DNA of 64,000 bases from DATLZU01 sp051293835. GTDB lineage: Bacteria; Nitrospirota; Nitrospiria; Nitrospirales; Nitrospiraceae. The translations under genes were made by a program, and so were the position numbers. The stretch's first letter is position 1, and every line of letters begins with the position of its first letter. The DNA lies in NCBI GenBank assembly GCA_051293835.1, contig JBPKMA010000006.1, positions 212,618-276,617 on the forward strand, written 5' to 3'. This document shows, in pieces, positions 46,599-54,812 of the stretch. The notes under the pieces are model-generated. The model worked only from the letters and a program-made list of their open reading frames with translations. It was not told the origin of the DNA and did no database searches.

Positions 46599-48218
46599 CT
46601 ACTTGGGCGCGACCAGCAACTCGACGGTATAGCGGTCGCTGACGCTGGTGAGGTCCATTTCGAGCCCGCGCGGATTGCCGATCCGTCCCTCCGGGTCGTA
46701 AACGAAGCAAAAGAGCGTTTTGCAGGTTTCGCGAGCCGCGTAGCGCTCGGCGTCCGTCCGCAACTGATCGGCGATTTCCCGTGCACCGACGCCCGGCCGG
46801 GTTTTTTTGACCACGATGGCGATATCTCCCCGTTGCAAGAAAAACGTCGTCCGGCTGGCGCAGTCCGTATAGGGAGGCATCCATTCCTCCGTGCTGACCT
46901 CGTCGAATTCCAGGCGCAGCAAGGCATAGAACAAGTCCTGCACATCGTATTCGTCTTCCACGTCCAGGGTTGCGCGGTATTCGCGACGGAGCCGAAGCTG
47001 CCTGACGACTGTGTGAAAACGCGTGCAGATCTTCCTGACGAGGTCCAGCGGATCCGGCTCGACGGGGGAATCCGAGGGGGTCGGCTTCGTGGCGTCCGTT
47101 CTCGGGGTGTCCAGCCTGCCGGCTATTCGCCCGGCGCTTGGAATGGGCTGCTCGGCTTGTCGCACGAGACGTTCTGCCGTTGGTGCAGGTTTGGCAGTTG
47201 GGCTGGGAGGAGCCCTGTGGCTGACCGTGGGAGCTGGCTCCGATCCGTCCCGTGACGTGGTCGCGGAGGAAGCGTTCGCTGTAGGGGCGGCTTCCGCTGT
47301 GTCAGTCGATGGACTCATGGAATGGAAAGGAGTCGGTGACCCCTCGGCCGCTCGTGGCGGTGTTTCGAAAACTGGCGAAGCGGCCAACATCGCATGCGTC
47401 CGCACGGAATGGGGCTTGGCAGTTGCCGATTGAGCAAGCGATCCGGAACCGGGGAGAGGTGGCGATGGAGAAGAGACCGGCGCAGCCGCCTGGTTGGGTT
47501 GCGGCGACGGATGTGGCGCAATCTCGGTCCGCTGAATTGGAGGGTGAGCGGACTGGGCCGGGCTGCCTGCAGGGGAAACCGTCGTCGATGTTGGAAAGGG
47601 GGGCGGCGGCATAGTCGAACTTGGCACGGATGCGACGGAAGCGGGTTGAACCCGCGGCAAGTTCGAGGGAGCCGCCGCCGGGGCCGGGTGCGGAGGGGCT
47701 GACTGCGCGGATGAAGCAGTCGAAGTCGACGTCACGGACGTGGGGGTGGCGACGTTCATGGCCACCGGCGGTGCGACAGGCGGCGCCAGCAACGTGTCGG
47801 CGATCTGTGCCGGTGGAACCAATGTCGGATAGGGAACGTTTGGCAATGTCCCGGCTTGCGGCGCGGTGGCCGTTGGCTCTCCAGCGCCCAATCCCAGCAA
47901 GTCGAGTTTCTTACTTTCCAATCTGGCAATCAGCCCGTTCAACATGGACAGCGTCTCAGTAATCTCCGTCGGCGTGTTCGTGCGGAGTTTGTAGTGTTGG
48001 TACGCCTGGAATTCGGGGGATTTGTCGCCGAAGATGCGGCGGATGCTTTCGCGAATTTGCAGCTCCGCCCGCGCGCGAAACGCCTCGCGATAGGGAAACC
48101 CTTCGCTCGTTAGGTCTTCGACCTTGGCGATCTGCTTGCGGAGCATCTCGATACCCTGATCGATCTCCTCGATCGCCCGAACGGTTTTCGACCGGGTGCT
48201 GGACTTCGCTCGTGCCAT
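46599..48218 (-). CDS. DpnII/MboI-like PD-(D/E)XK fold protein, catalytic residues apparently lost
   Basis: 539 residues in three parts. The N-terminal helical domain (about 1-105, IEEIDQGIEMLRKQIAKVED...) is often found with this nuclease fold. A Pro/Ala/Ser/Thr-rich linker (about 110-395) is low-complexity. The C-terminal domain resembles the DpnII/MboI restriction endonuclease family (DEYDVQDLFYALLRLEFDEV). The family pattern D-x-L...E-V-K reads here TTFFLQRGDIAIVVKK. The Asp equivalent is Thr458 and the Glu is Val469, while Lys471 remains. It is probably not a working nuclease and may bind DNA or proteins. It lies on the edge of the defence island. Confidence 0.7.
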   Translation of the reverse strand: MARAKSSTRSKTVRAIEEIDQGIEMLRKQIAKVEDLTSEGFPYREAFRARAELQIRESIRRIFGDKSPEFQAYQHYKLRTNTPTEITETLSMLNGLIARLESKKLDLLGLGAGEPTATAPQAGTLPNVPYPTLVPPAQIADTLLAPPVAPPVAMNVATPTSVTSTSTASSAQSAPPHPAPAAAPSNLPRVQPASVASVPSSTMPPPPFPTSTTVSPAGSPAQSAHPPIQRTEIAPHPSPQPNQAAAPVSSPSPPLPGSGSLAQSATAKPHSVRTHAMLAASPVFETPPRAAEGSPTPFHSMSPSTDTAEAAPTANASSATTSRDGSEPAPTVSHRAPPSPTAKPAPTAERLVRQAEQPIPSAGRIAGRLDTPRTDATKPTPSDSPVEPDPLDLVRKICTRFHTVVRQLRLRREYRATLDVEDEYDVQDLFYALLRLEFDEVSTEEWMPPYTDCASRTTFFLQRGDIAIVVKKTRPGVGAREIADQLRTDAERYAARETCKTLFCFVYDPEGRIGNPRGLEMDLTSVSDRYTVELLVAPK

Positions 48219-48846
48219 CTCCGCGCTCTCGTAGCACTGAGTCTAACGTAGGGTCGAGAGGTGGGCAAGGAAACAACGGATTCCGGACGGGTAGGAACGT
48301 GCTCAGCCAGATCAGGGTGGAGCGAAACGCTGTGAGGACTGAAAAATAATCTCAGGACAACGAACCTCACGAACAAACCAAACAGTCGTGGGGAGAGGAT
48401 TGGGCGATCGATGGGGGGAAGTGACGCTGTTCTGGTAGCGCGGCGGCAGCAGAGCCGCGCCTTGATCGGTGTGATGTGGATGGCGGACCCGCGGGGGGTC
48501 GAGCCTTGTCAGGCCTCTCGTGGTGATCGAGTCCGGTACCGTCAGACCTCCGGAGCATCCGTTGCCCGAGGGGCGCAGTGCGATCACGGGCGGTGGCGAA
48601 ATTCCGGATGACAGTTGCGCAGGCCGGGGACTCCGAGAGAAGATGGCTCACCCCGGTTGTCGGCCATGGCCACCTTGTGGCCTTGCCCGGTGCCATGGGC
48701 CGATAGTCGGCCAAGCCGGAGTCGGGCTGCCTGGACTCCAGATAAGCCGGCCCCCATCGGAGCTGTACTCAGCGAAGCACCGTCTTCTCCATGCTCAAGG
48801 GCATGCTGCCCAAGGACTACAAATCTCAAGTTTCGATCGGATCCAT
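48219..48846. other. Unassigned region at the edge of the defence island
   Basis: About 630 bp with no gene I can support. Near 48783-48850 one frame reads TVFSMLKGMLPKDYKS, which resembles the early LPKxY segment of type I HsdM proteins. That would make this region the wreck of hsdM with its middle deleted. The rest has several open frames on both strands with no recognisable motif. Confidence 0.35.
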
Positions 48847-48905
48847 CCTCACCCTGGCTTGACAGTCACCCCCTCTCCCACTGGGAGAAGGCGAAGGGGT
48901 GAGGG
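48847..48905. repeat. REP-like palindrome, copy 1
   Basis: Inverted halves beginning cctcaccct and ending ggggtgaggg, with an inner CCCTCTCCCA/TGGGAGAAGG stem. It resembles the common REP palindromes of many Proteobacteria and Nitrospirota. A better-formed copy lies at 49044-49097. Confidence 0.6.
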
Positions 48906-48921
48906 ATACCGAGACCGAAGG

Positions 48922-49380
48922 GGCAAGGTATTGTTCATTGACGCCCGCAAGCTGGGCCGCATGGTGGATCGCACCTACCGCGAGCTGACCGACGAAGACA
49001 TCCAGAAGATCGCCAGGACCTACCACGCCTGGCGTACTTTCGGCCCTCACCCAGCCTCTGGCCACCCTCTCCCAGTGGGAGAGGGACGGGGTGAGGGTAC
49101 GCCTGGGATGGCGGCGTATGCCGACATCCCAGGGTTTTGCAAGAGCGCGACACTGGATGACATCTGCAAGCCCGGCTGCGTGCTCACACCGAGTCAATAC
49201 GTCGGTGCCGAGGTTCACCAGGACGACGGCGAGCCCTTTGAGGTGAAGATGACGCGGCTGGGAGCCGAACTGTGCCAGCAGCAGGCTGAGGCCGCGAGGC
49301 TGGAGGCCGCCACCGGCCTGCGCCGAGGCGTCGGCAGGCAGGTCGCCACCAACCTGAGGGAGCTGGGCTATGACGTTTGA
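48922..49380 (+). pseudogene. hsdM C-terminal remnant (type I DNA methylase)
   Basis: GKVLFIDARKLGRMVDRTYREL, TDEDIQKIARTYHAWR, then YADIPGFCKSATLDDI and VLTPSQYVGAE are the ordered C-terminal blocks of HsdM, the N6-adenine methylase of type I restriction systems. The catalytic domain (NPPF motif) is absent. A REP palindrome sits inside the remnant, between HAWR and YADIP, without breaking the frame. The end overlaps mntA by 11 nt, as in intact hsdM-mntA-hepT loci. Confidence 0.75.
49044..49097. repeat. REP-like palindrome, copy 2, inside hsdM remnant
   Basis: Outer arms CCCTCACCC / GGGTGAGGG and a perfect inner stem CCCTCTCCC-agt-GGGAGAGGG. It is inserted in the coding frame of the hsdM remnant. 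Confidence 0.7.
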
Positions 49381-49664
49381 CCAAGTGCTGCAAGAGGAGC
49401 GCCCCGTGATCCTGCGGATCGCTGCCAAGCACGGCGCCCGCAACGTGCGGGTGTTTGGTTCCGTGGCCCGCGGAGAAGTGGACGAGCAAAGCGACATTAC
49501 ATTAATCTCGTGGTCGAATTCGAGCCCGGCGCAGCCTGCTCGACCACGCGGCGCTCTGGCGTCAACTGCAAGAGTTGCCCGGTTGCAAGGTGGACGGGGT
49601 GAGCGATCGCGGCATCAAGCCGCGCATCCGGGATCGGGTGTTGAGCGAGGCCGTGCCACTGTGA
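49370..49664 (+). pseudogene. mntA-like nucleotidyltransferase, frameshifted
   Basis: It begins MTFDQVLQEERPVILRIAAK and shows RVFGSVARGEVDEQSDI, the GSx10DxD motif of MNT antitoxins. The second Asp is lost at a frameshift. In another frame the rest is complete (VEFEPG, then DHAALWRQLQELPGC, and GIKPRIRDRVLSEAVPL). MntA antitoxins AMPylate and silence HepT toxins. This copy is broken. Confidence 0.75.
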
Positions 49665-49808
49665 GGGACCCCGAAGGAGCGCCTTCGCGACATGCTGGAG
49701 GCCATCGCCCGGATCGAGCGCGACGCCGCCCGCGGCCGCGAAGTGTTCGAGCAGGACAAGCTGATCCAGGTCTGGATGTTTCACCACCCAAGGATGCGCG
49801 CGTCATGA
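49661..49808 (+). pseudogene. hepT-like HEPN toxin remnant
   Basis: It starts inside the mntA stop (GTGA). After a frameshift it reads ERLRDMLEAIARIERDAARG and then KLIQVWMFHH, the N-terminal helix of HepT. The RX4-6HXY active site is missing because the homology stops after 'HH'. Confidence 0.7.
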
Positions 49809-49831
49809 TTGATGCCACCGCGCGACAGCGA

Positions 49832-49945
49832 CGATGGGAATCCGTAGGTTCTCTTGTCTCAGGTGAAGACTCGTGTATAAAAAGCGGAAGGTGGAAGCGC
49901 TATGGGAAATCCTCGTTTTCCTTGACTCAGGTGAAGAACCATGCC
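49832..49945 (+). repeat. Imperfect tandem repeat, about 69-bp period
   Basis: The stretch with atgggaa...cttgtctcaggtgaagactcgtg (49833-49875) recurs as atgggaaa...cttgactcaggtgaagaaccatg (49903-49943). The second copy ends on the ATG of the PLD-helicase remnant, so the repeat may carry its translation signals. Confidence 0.45.
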
Positions 49946-50140
49946 ACGAATCTTTGACAATATTGAACTGCAACTGTTGAAGGGCCTGCACGAGGTCCTG
50001 CCCGCGGCCACGGCCAGTGCATTCTGCGTAGGCTATGTAAACCTCCGCAGCTAGGGTCAGACGGCCGACCTCGTCGAAGGGTTGCCGAATGAGACGACAC
50101 GCTCCTCTCTGGAAGCTCTTGGCTTCACACTGCACGGCGG
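49941..50140 (+). pseudogene. N-terminus of a PLD/helicase defence protein
   Basis: MPRIFDNIELQLLKGLHEVL, then DFCVGY-like AFCVGYVNLRS, a TAG, then GQTADLVE. This is the conserved opening of large phospholipase-D-like plus SNF2 helicase proteins found with type I restriction loci. A stop replaces the Trp-type residue after NLR, and the homology ends after about 60 codons. Confidence 0.65.
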
Positions 50141-50211
50141 ATCACGTTCGCGTAGAGCGGGAGGGGCTCAGACAGTGAAAAACAGCCAGGGGATGGAGAG
50201 AAACGGGAAAG

Positions 50212-50319
50212 AAAAGGGGACATTCAACTTTTCGGAGCGAAACCGAACCGTGCATGGCATGCCGACCGATGAGCAACAGAAGAGGAGCGGCTGACCAGAA
50301 AAGTAGAATGCCCCCTTTT
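50212..50319. repeat. Small inverted-repeat element before the defence operon
   Basis: The left arm aaaaggggacattcaacttt (50212-50231) matches the reverse complement of the right arm aaaagtagaatgccccctttt (50299-50319) with few mismatches. About 60-70 bp lie between. It is a short MITE- or REP-like element. It ends 50 bp before the helicase start and may carry its promoter or a terminator. Confidence 0.6.
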
Positions 50320-50368
50320 TCCCTTGCTAGATTATTCCCTTTCTCCCTTCTCTGAGAAGGACCCTACG

Positions 50369-53300
50369 GTGACGACGAAGGACGACAACAACCTCGCCCC
50401 GGGTGATGTGGTCTCTGGCCTGGAGGCCTCCGAGCTCGTCGAGATCCAGCGCGTCGCCCCCTTCGGCGGCAAGACGCTGGTCGAAGGTGTCGGACTCCAG
50501 TCCCGAAGGATGGTGAAGCGCCCACTGGCCGCCGAGGAACTTGCGGCCCTCGTCAGGGTTCGCGGTCAACAGCATACGTTCGATGGCGATGCCAGGCTTT
50601 TCCTCCTCGGCGCCGAGGCAGAGCGCATCCGCATCGCTTACCAGTTCGACCCCCTCTTCGCAGTCAACTCCAGCATCGTTGACCCGCTTCCTCACCAGGT
50701 CGAGGCGGTCTATCGATACCTCCTTCCACTTCCGAGAATCCGGTTCCTGCTCGCTGATGACACTGGGGCGGGAAAGACGATCATGACCGGACTGCTGATC
50801 AAGGAGCTGCTGTTCCGTGGAGTACTCCAGAAGGTTCTCATCATCACACCGGGCGGTCTGACGAAGCAGTGGAAGGAGGAGGAACTCCAGGAGAAGTTCG
50901 GGCTGTACGCGCGGCTCGTGAATCGCGCGTCCTTCGATGCCGAGCCAGGCCAGTTCTCCCGTTACGAAGAGGGCATCTTCGTCACGTCCATCGATTTCCT
51001 CGCCCGGAACGAGGGCTGTCTCAAGGCCGCTTGCGAGACCCAGTGGGACCTAGTGGTCGTCGACGAGGCCCACAAACTCTCGGCCTACGAGTACGGCACC
51101 AAGCTGGAGGAGAGCGAGCGGTACAAGGCGGTGAAGGTCCTCGCCCGCAAGACCGATCACCTGCTTTTCCTCACAGCGACTCCGCACCGGGGAAGAAAGG
51201 ACACGTTCCGCCGGCTGCTTCTGCTCCTCGATGAGGACCTGTTCCAGAAGGACGAACACGTCGCCGACCGGGTCCGCGAGCAGGCAGCGCCCTACGGAGC
51301 ATCGGGCGAGGAGGACTTCGAGGACGAGCGCCCGATCAGCAAAGCGCGGAACCGGTTCTTCCTTCGTCGCCTAAAGGAGGAGATGGTCGATTGGGACAAC
51401 CGGCCCCTCTTCAGGGAACGCCACACGAAGACGATCGGCTACGACCTCACGCCGGAGGAGAAGACCCTCTACGACGAAGTGACAAGCTACGTCCGCTCGA
51501 AGCGCAAGGAGGCCAAGGCGAAGAAGAACCGGAACGTCGAGCTAACACTCATGGTCATGCAGCGCCGTCTGGCCAGCAGCCTCTACGCCATCACCCGCAC
51601 GCTGGAGAACCGCCTGCGGGCCCTCAATGAGGTCCTCTCCATCCTTCGAGATCCGAGCCGGTCAGAGGCGGACAAGAAGAGACTGTTCCGGGGAACTCCT
51701 GATCCCAGCGATCCGCGCGACATCACGGAATACGAGGACCTGACCGAAGAAGAACGTGAACGGGTCGACCAGCGCATCTTCCGCCAGGTCCTGACCGATG
51801 ACCCGAACAAGGTCGAGGAGGAACGGGACGAGGTCGAACGGCTCTTCCGCATGGCTGATAGCCTGAAGAACCACAAGGAGGCAAAGTTCGCCGAACTCCT
51901 TGCTGTCCTCGATTCCTCTGACGTGATTCGAGCGGAGGATGAGAAGCTCCTGATCTTCACCGAGCACCGCGACACGCTGGACAGCCTTGCCAAGCGCCTC
52001 GAGGAGAAGGGGTACACGGTCGCCACGATCTATGGCAGCATGGACGTTGACGCGCGCAAGCAGGCCCAGCGCCAGTTTCGCACGCGCGCCAAGATCATGG
52101 TCGCCACCGACGCGGCGGGCGAGGGCATCAATCTTCAGTTCTGCCGCTATCTCATCAACTGGGACATCCCGTGGAACCCCAACAGGCTCGAACAGCGGAT
52201 GGGCCGCATCCACCGATACGGTCAGGCCGGCGACGTTTGGGTCTACAACCTGGTTGCCCAGAACACTCGAGAGGGATCGGTCATCCAGAAGGTCCTCTCG
52301 AAGTTGGACATCATGCGGGAGCAGATGGGATCCGACCGGGTCTACGACGTGATCGACGAATGGCTGGAAGATGTGCCGCTGGTGCGGCTGATCGAAAGTG
52401 CGATTGACAACGACGACGAGGCCGCGAGCCTCCGAGAAACCGATGCCGCCCTCACAACGGCATCAGAGGCAAGAGCCGCGAGGCTCATGGTCCTCCAGAA
52501 GAAGACCTCGCTTGCTTCACGCCTCGACTTGAGGTCCGCGCGTGAACTGCGAGACGCATCGGACGAGCGGCGACTTCAGCCCATGTTCATCCAGCGGTTC
52601 TTCGAACGCGCCTGGACCGCCTGCGGGGGCACCATCCGCAGGGACGATCACTTTCCGGTCTGGCACATCGGGGCAACCCCGACTGCACTGCTCGAACTTG
52701 CCCGGGAACGGCGCCAGCCCCTAGCCGAGACCTACGACACGCCCTTCGTCTTCGATAAACAGCTCGTCAGTGTCGCCAGCAAGGTGCGTGTCCCCGAGCA
52801 CACCAAGCTCATGGGCCCAGGGCATCCGCTCTTCGACACCCTGATCGAGTGGGCGATCCGGGAGGCGCGGCAGGCCTTCGCCAAAGGGGCAATCCTCGTG
52901 GATCCGAACATCGCCAAGCCCCAGAGGGTCTGGCTCGTCCGTTCGACCATCGAGGATGGACGTCGGCAATGGCGGCAGGATCGCCGCAAACCGCCGGCCC
53001 ACGAGCGTTTGGTCGTAGTGGTTCACGACCACATGGGCCTCCGCATGACCTCGCCGTCGTACCTGCTCAACTGCATTGCTTCAGAGTCCGCCGTGCCGGC
53101 TCCAGACGTGCCGTCGAGGTCCGCCGAGGAGATTCAGGCGTGGGCCTACGAGCAGATCACCGAGCGACAGCTCGAACAGGTGAAGGCCATCCGATCCGAA
53201 GAGTGCGAGTTGCGCCGGGAGTACCTGAACACGGCTTTCACCGATCTCATCCTCGAACTGCAGGAAGAGCTGAACGATCTTCAGCAGGCGCAGCTTTACG

Positions 53301-53923
53301 GCGAAGACAATACCGATGACATCGAGCGGCTTCGGCAGCGAATCGAGGCCCTGAAGGCCAGGAAAGCCGATCGGCTAAAAGAACTCGAACTCATGATGAA
53401 GCTAATCGCAAACCTCCCGGAGATTCTCACGGAGGCTCTGATCGTCCCTGCCCCCGTGGCGGCAGTCGAAGGCGGCCAACAACTGCCATCCAAAGGCGTT
53501 CCCATGCGCCGTGATGACGAGGTCGAGGCCGTTGCCATGGCGGTGGCGATGCGCTACGAGCGCAGCCGTGGGTGGACGCCCACGGATGTGAGCCGGGATG
53601 GCGAGCATTACGACATCCGGTCCGAGGGGCCTGGTGGAGAGAAGCGCTTCATCGAGGTCAAGGGGCGCGCCCAATCCGGCGCTATTATTCTGACGGGTCC
53701 CGAAGTGGACAAGCTTCGCCAGCTTGGCGAGCGAGCCTGGCTCTATATCGTGACCCTCTGCAAGAGCGAGCAACCGCGACTGCGCATCATCCAGGACCCG
53801 ATCTCGAAGCTCAACCCGGAGATGCTGTACCGGAACATTCAGTATGTCGTCGAAGAAGGTGACTGGGGCAGGCAGGGAGAGGAAGCCGAGGCCTTTTGGG
53901 ACGTCGAGGAGCGAGGCTCATGA
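50369..53923 (+). CDS. SNF2-family helicase with C-terminal DUF3883 domain
   Basis: About 1,184 residues, first gene of the defence operon. Helicase motifs: I ADDTGAGKTIMTG (near 126; the usual EVGLGKT is changed to DTGAGKT), II VVVDEAHKLS (near 230), III LTATPHRG (near 270), V ATDAAGEGINLQFC and VI RLEQRMGRIHRYGQ (near 608). A long helical region follows. The end (about 1055-1160) is DUF3883, with KRFIEVKGRAQSGAIILTGPE, a likely PD-(D/E)XK-type fold. The GTG at 50369 follows GAGAAGG by about 8 nt; TTG at 50324 is also open. It resembles DrmD and BrxHII helicases. Confidence 0.9.
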   Translation: MTTKDDNNLAPGDVVSGLEASELVEIQRVAPFGGKTLVEGVGLQSRRMVKRPLAAEELAALVRVRGQQHTFDGDARLFLLGAEAERIRIAYQFDPLFAVNSSIVDPLPHQVEAVYRYLLPLPRIRFLLADDTGAGKTIMTGLLIKELLFRGVLQKVLIITPGGLTKQWKEEELQEKFGLYARLVNRASFDAEPGQFSRYEEGIFVTSIDFLARNEGCLKAACETQWDLVVVDEAHKLSAYEYGTKLEESERYKAVKVLARKTDHLLFLTATPHRGRKDTFRRLLLLLDEDLFQKDEHVADRVREQAAPYGASGEEDFEDERPISKARNRFFLRRLKEEMVDWDNRPLFRERHTKTIGYDLTPEEKTLYDEVTSYVRSKRKEAKAKKNRNVELTLMVMQRRLASSLYAITRTLENRLRALNEVLSILRDPSRSEADKKRLFRGTPDPSDPRDITEYEDLTEEERERVDQRIFRQVLTDDPNKVEEERDEVERLFRMADSLKNHKEAKFAELLAVLDSSDVIRAEDEKLLIFTEHRDTLDSLAKRLEEKGYTVATIYGSMDVDARKQAQRQFRTRAKIMVATDAAGEGINLQFCRYLINWDIPWNPNRLEQRMGRIHRYGQAGDVWVYNLVAQNTREGSVIQKVLSKLDIMREQMGSDRVYDVIDEWLEDVPLVRLIESAIDNDDEAASLRETDAALTTASEARAARLMVLQKKTSLASRLDLRSARELRDASDERRLQPMFIQRFFERAWTACGGTIRRDDHFPVWHIGATPTALLELARERRQPLAETYDTPFVFDKQLVSVASKVRVPEHTKLMGPGHPLFDTLIEWAIREARQAFAKGAILVDPNIAKPQRVWLVRSTIEDGRRQWRQDRRKPPAHERLVVVVHDHMGLRMTSPSYLLNCIASESAVPAPDVPSRSAEEIQAWAYEQITERQLEQVKAIRSEECELRREYLNTAFTDLILELQEELNDLQQAQLYGEDNTDDIERLRQRIEALKARKADRLKELELMMKLIANLPEILTEALIVPAPVAAVEGGQQLPSKGVPMRRDDEVEAVAMAVAMRYERSRGWTPTDVSRDGEHYDIRSEGPGGEKRFIEVKGRAQSGAIILTGPEVDKLRQLGERAWLYIVTLCKSEQPRLRIIQDPISKLNPEMLYRNIQYVVEEGDWGRQGEEAEAFWDVEERGS

Positions 53924-53951
53924 ACGGCAGCGAATCGATGAGGAGATAGGT

Positions 53952-54359
53952 ATGTACGAATCCACGAAAAAACGTGTATTCCTCAGTTTCATCGCTGAAG
54001 ACAAGGACCGTGTCCAAGGGCTCCGCCTCCTGGCGAAGAACCCGAACTTCGACATCGAGTTTTACGACGAATCGGTCAGGACCCCGTTCGACAGCCAGAA
54101 TTCGGAGTACATCAAGCGCCAGATCCGAGAGAAGATCAACAGGACCTCGGTGACGGTGTGCTTAATCAGCGAGGATACACACAAGAGCAAGTGGGTGGAC
54201 TGGGAGCTCCGCGTAAGCGATGAGAAGGGGAACAAAATCATCGCCATGGCGCTAAAGGACGTCAATAGTGCCGTGCTACCCAAACTGATCAAAGAAAAAA
54301 ATCTGCCCTTCCACGCGTGGGATGTTAACCATCTCGCGAGACTTATCGCGGATGCGTGA
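53952..54359 (+). CDS. TIR-like (DUF1863, ThsB-type) protein
   Basis: 135 residues. KRVFLSFIAEDKDRVQGLRLLA forms strand A and its loop. DFYDES-like FYDESVRTPFDS follows, then VTVCLISEDTHKSKWVDWELRVSDEKG, with the conserved W-x-x-W-E typical of this TIR branch. ThsB proteins of Thoeris use such domains to make cyclic ADP-ribose-type signals from NAD on phage infection. The Glu of WE is a candidate catalytic residue. It starts 28 nt after the helicase, with an AGGAGA SD. It is a separate small gene with no transmembrane part. Confidence 0.85.
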   Translation: MYESTKKRVFLSFIAEDKDRVQGLRLLAKNPNFDIEFYDESVRTPFDSQNSEYIKRQIREKINRTSVTVCLISEDTHKSKWVDWELRVSDEKGNKIIAMALKDVNSAVLPKLIKEKNLPFHAWDVNHLARLIADA

Positions 54360-54365
54360 TTGAGG

Positions 54366-54812
54366 ATGGTTGATCAAAACATCACTATGGCGCGACTGGA
54401 AGACCAGATCGCCTGGTATGACAGTAAGAGCCTAACAGCCCAGCGATGGTTCAAAGGCCTCAAAGTTTTTACCATTGTTTCTGCAGCTTTGATTCCTTTA
54501 TCTGCAGGGCTCGCCTGGCATCCTGTCGTCACTGGGGCGATTGGAGTCTTGATCGTGATCGCAGAAGGAATTCAGCAGCTCAACCAGTATCAGCACAACT
54601 GGATCACCTACCGCTCGACATGCGAGGCGCTGAAGCACGAGAAGTATCTCTTCATGGCCAAGGCTGGCCCTTATAGGGCGGTGGACGATCCTACGAAGCT
54701 CTTGGCTGAACGAGTCGAGTCGTTGGTTTCGCAAGAGCATGCGAAGTGGGTATCGGCTCAAGAACGGGTGTCCGAGAAAGTCAAGCAAGTAACGGAAGGC
54801 ATGAATCGATGA
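54366..54812 (+). CDS. DUF4231/SLATT two-helix membrane protein
   Basis: 148 residues. RLEDQIAWYDSKSLTAQRWFKGLK leads into two hydrophobic helices: FTIVSAALIPLSAGLA and VVTGAIGVLIVIAEGIQQL. A cytoplasmic helical tail with HNWITYRSTCEALKHEKYLF follows. This is the SLATT layout (DUF4231), predicted to form pores as the killing part of nucleotide-signal conflict systems. It begins 6 nt after the TIR gene (TTG at 54360 is an alternative) and overlaps the methylase start by 4 nt. Confidence 0.85.
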   Translation: MVDQNITMARLEDQIAWYDSKSLTAQRWFKGLKVFTIVSAALIPLSAGLAWHPVVTGAIGVLIVIAEGIQQLNQYQHNWITYRSTCEALKHEKYLFMAKAGPYRAVDDPTKLLAERVESLVSQEHAKWVSAQERVSEKVKQVTEGMNR

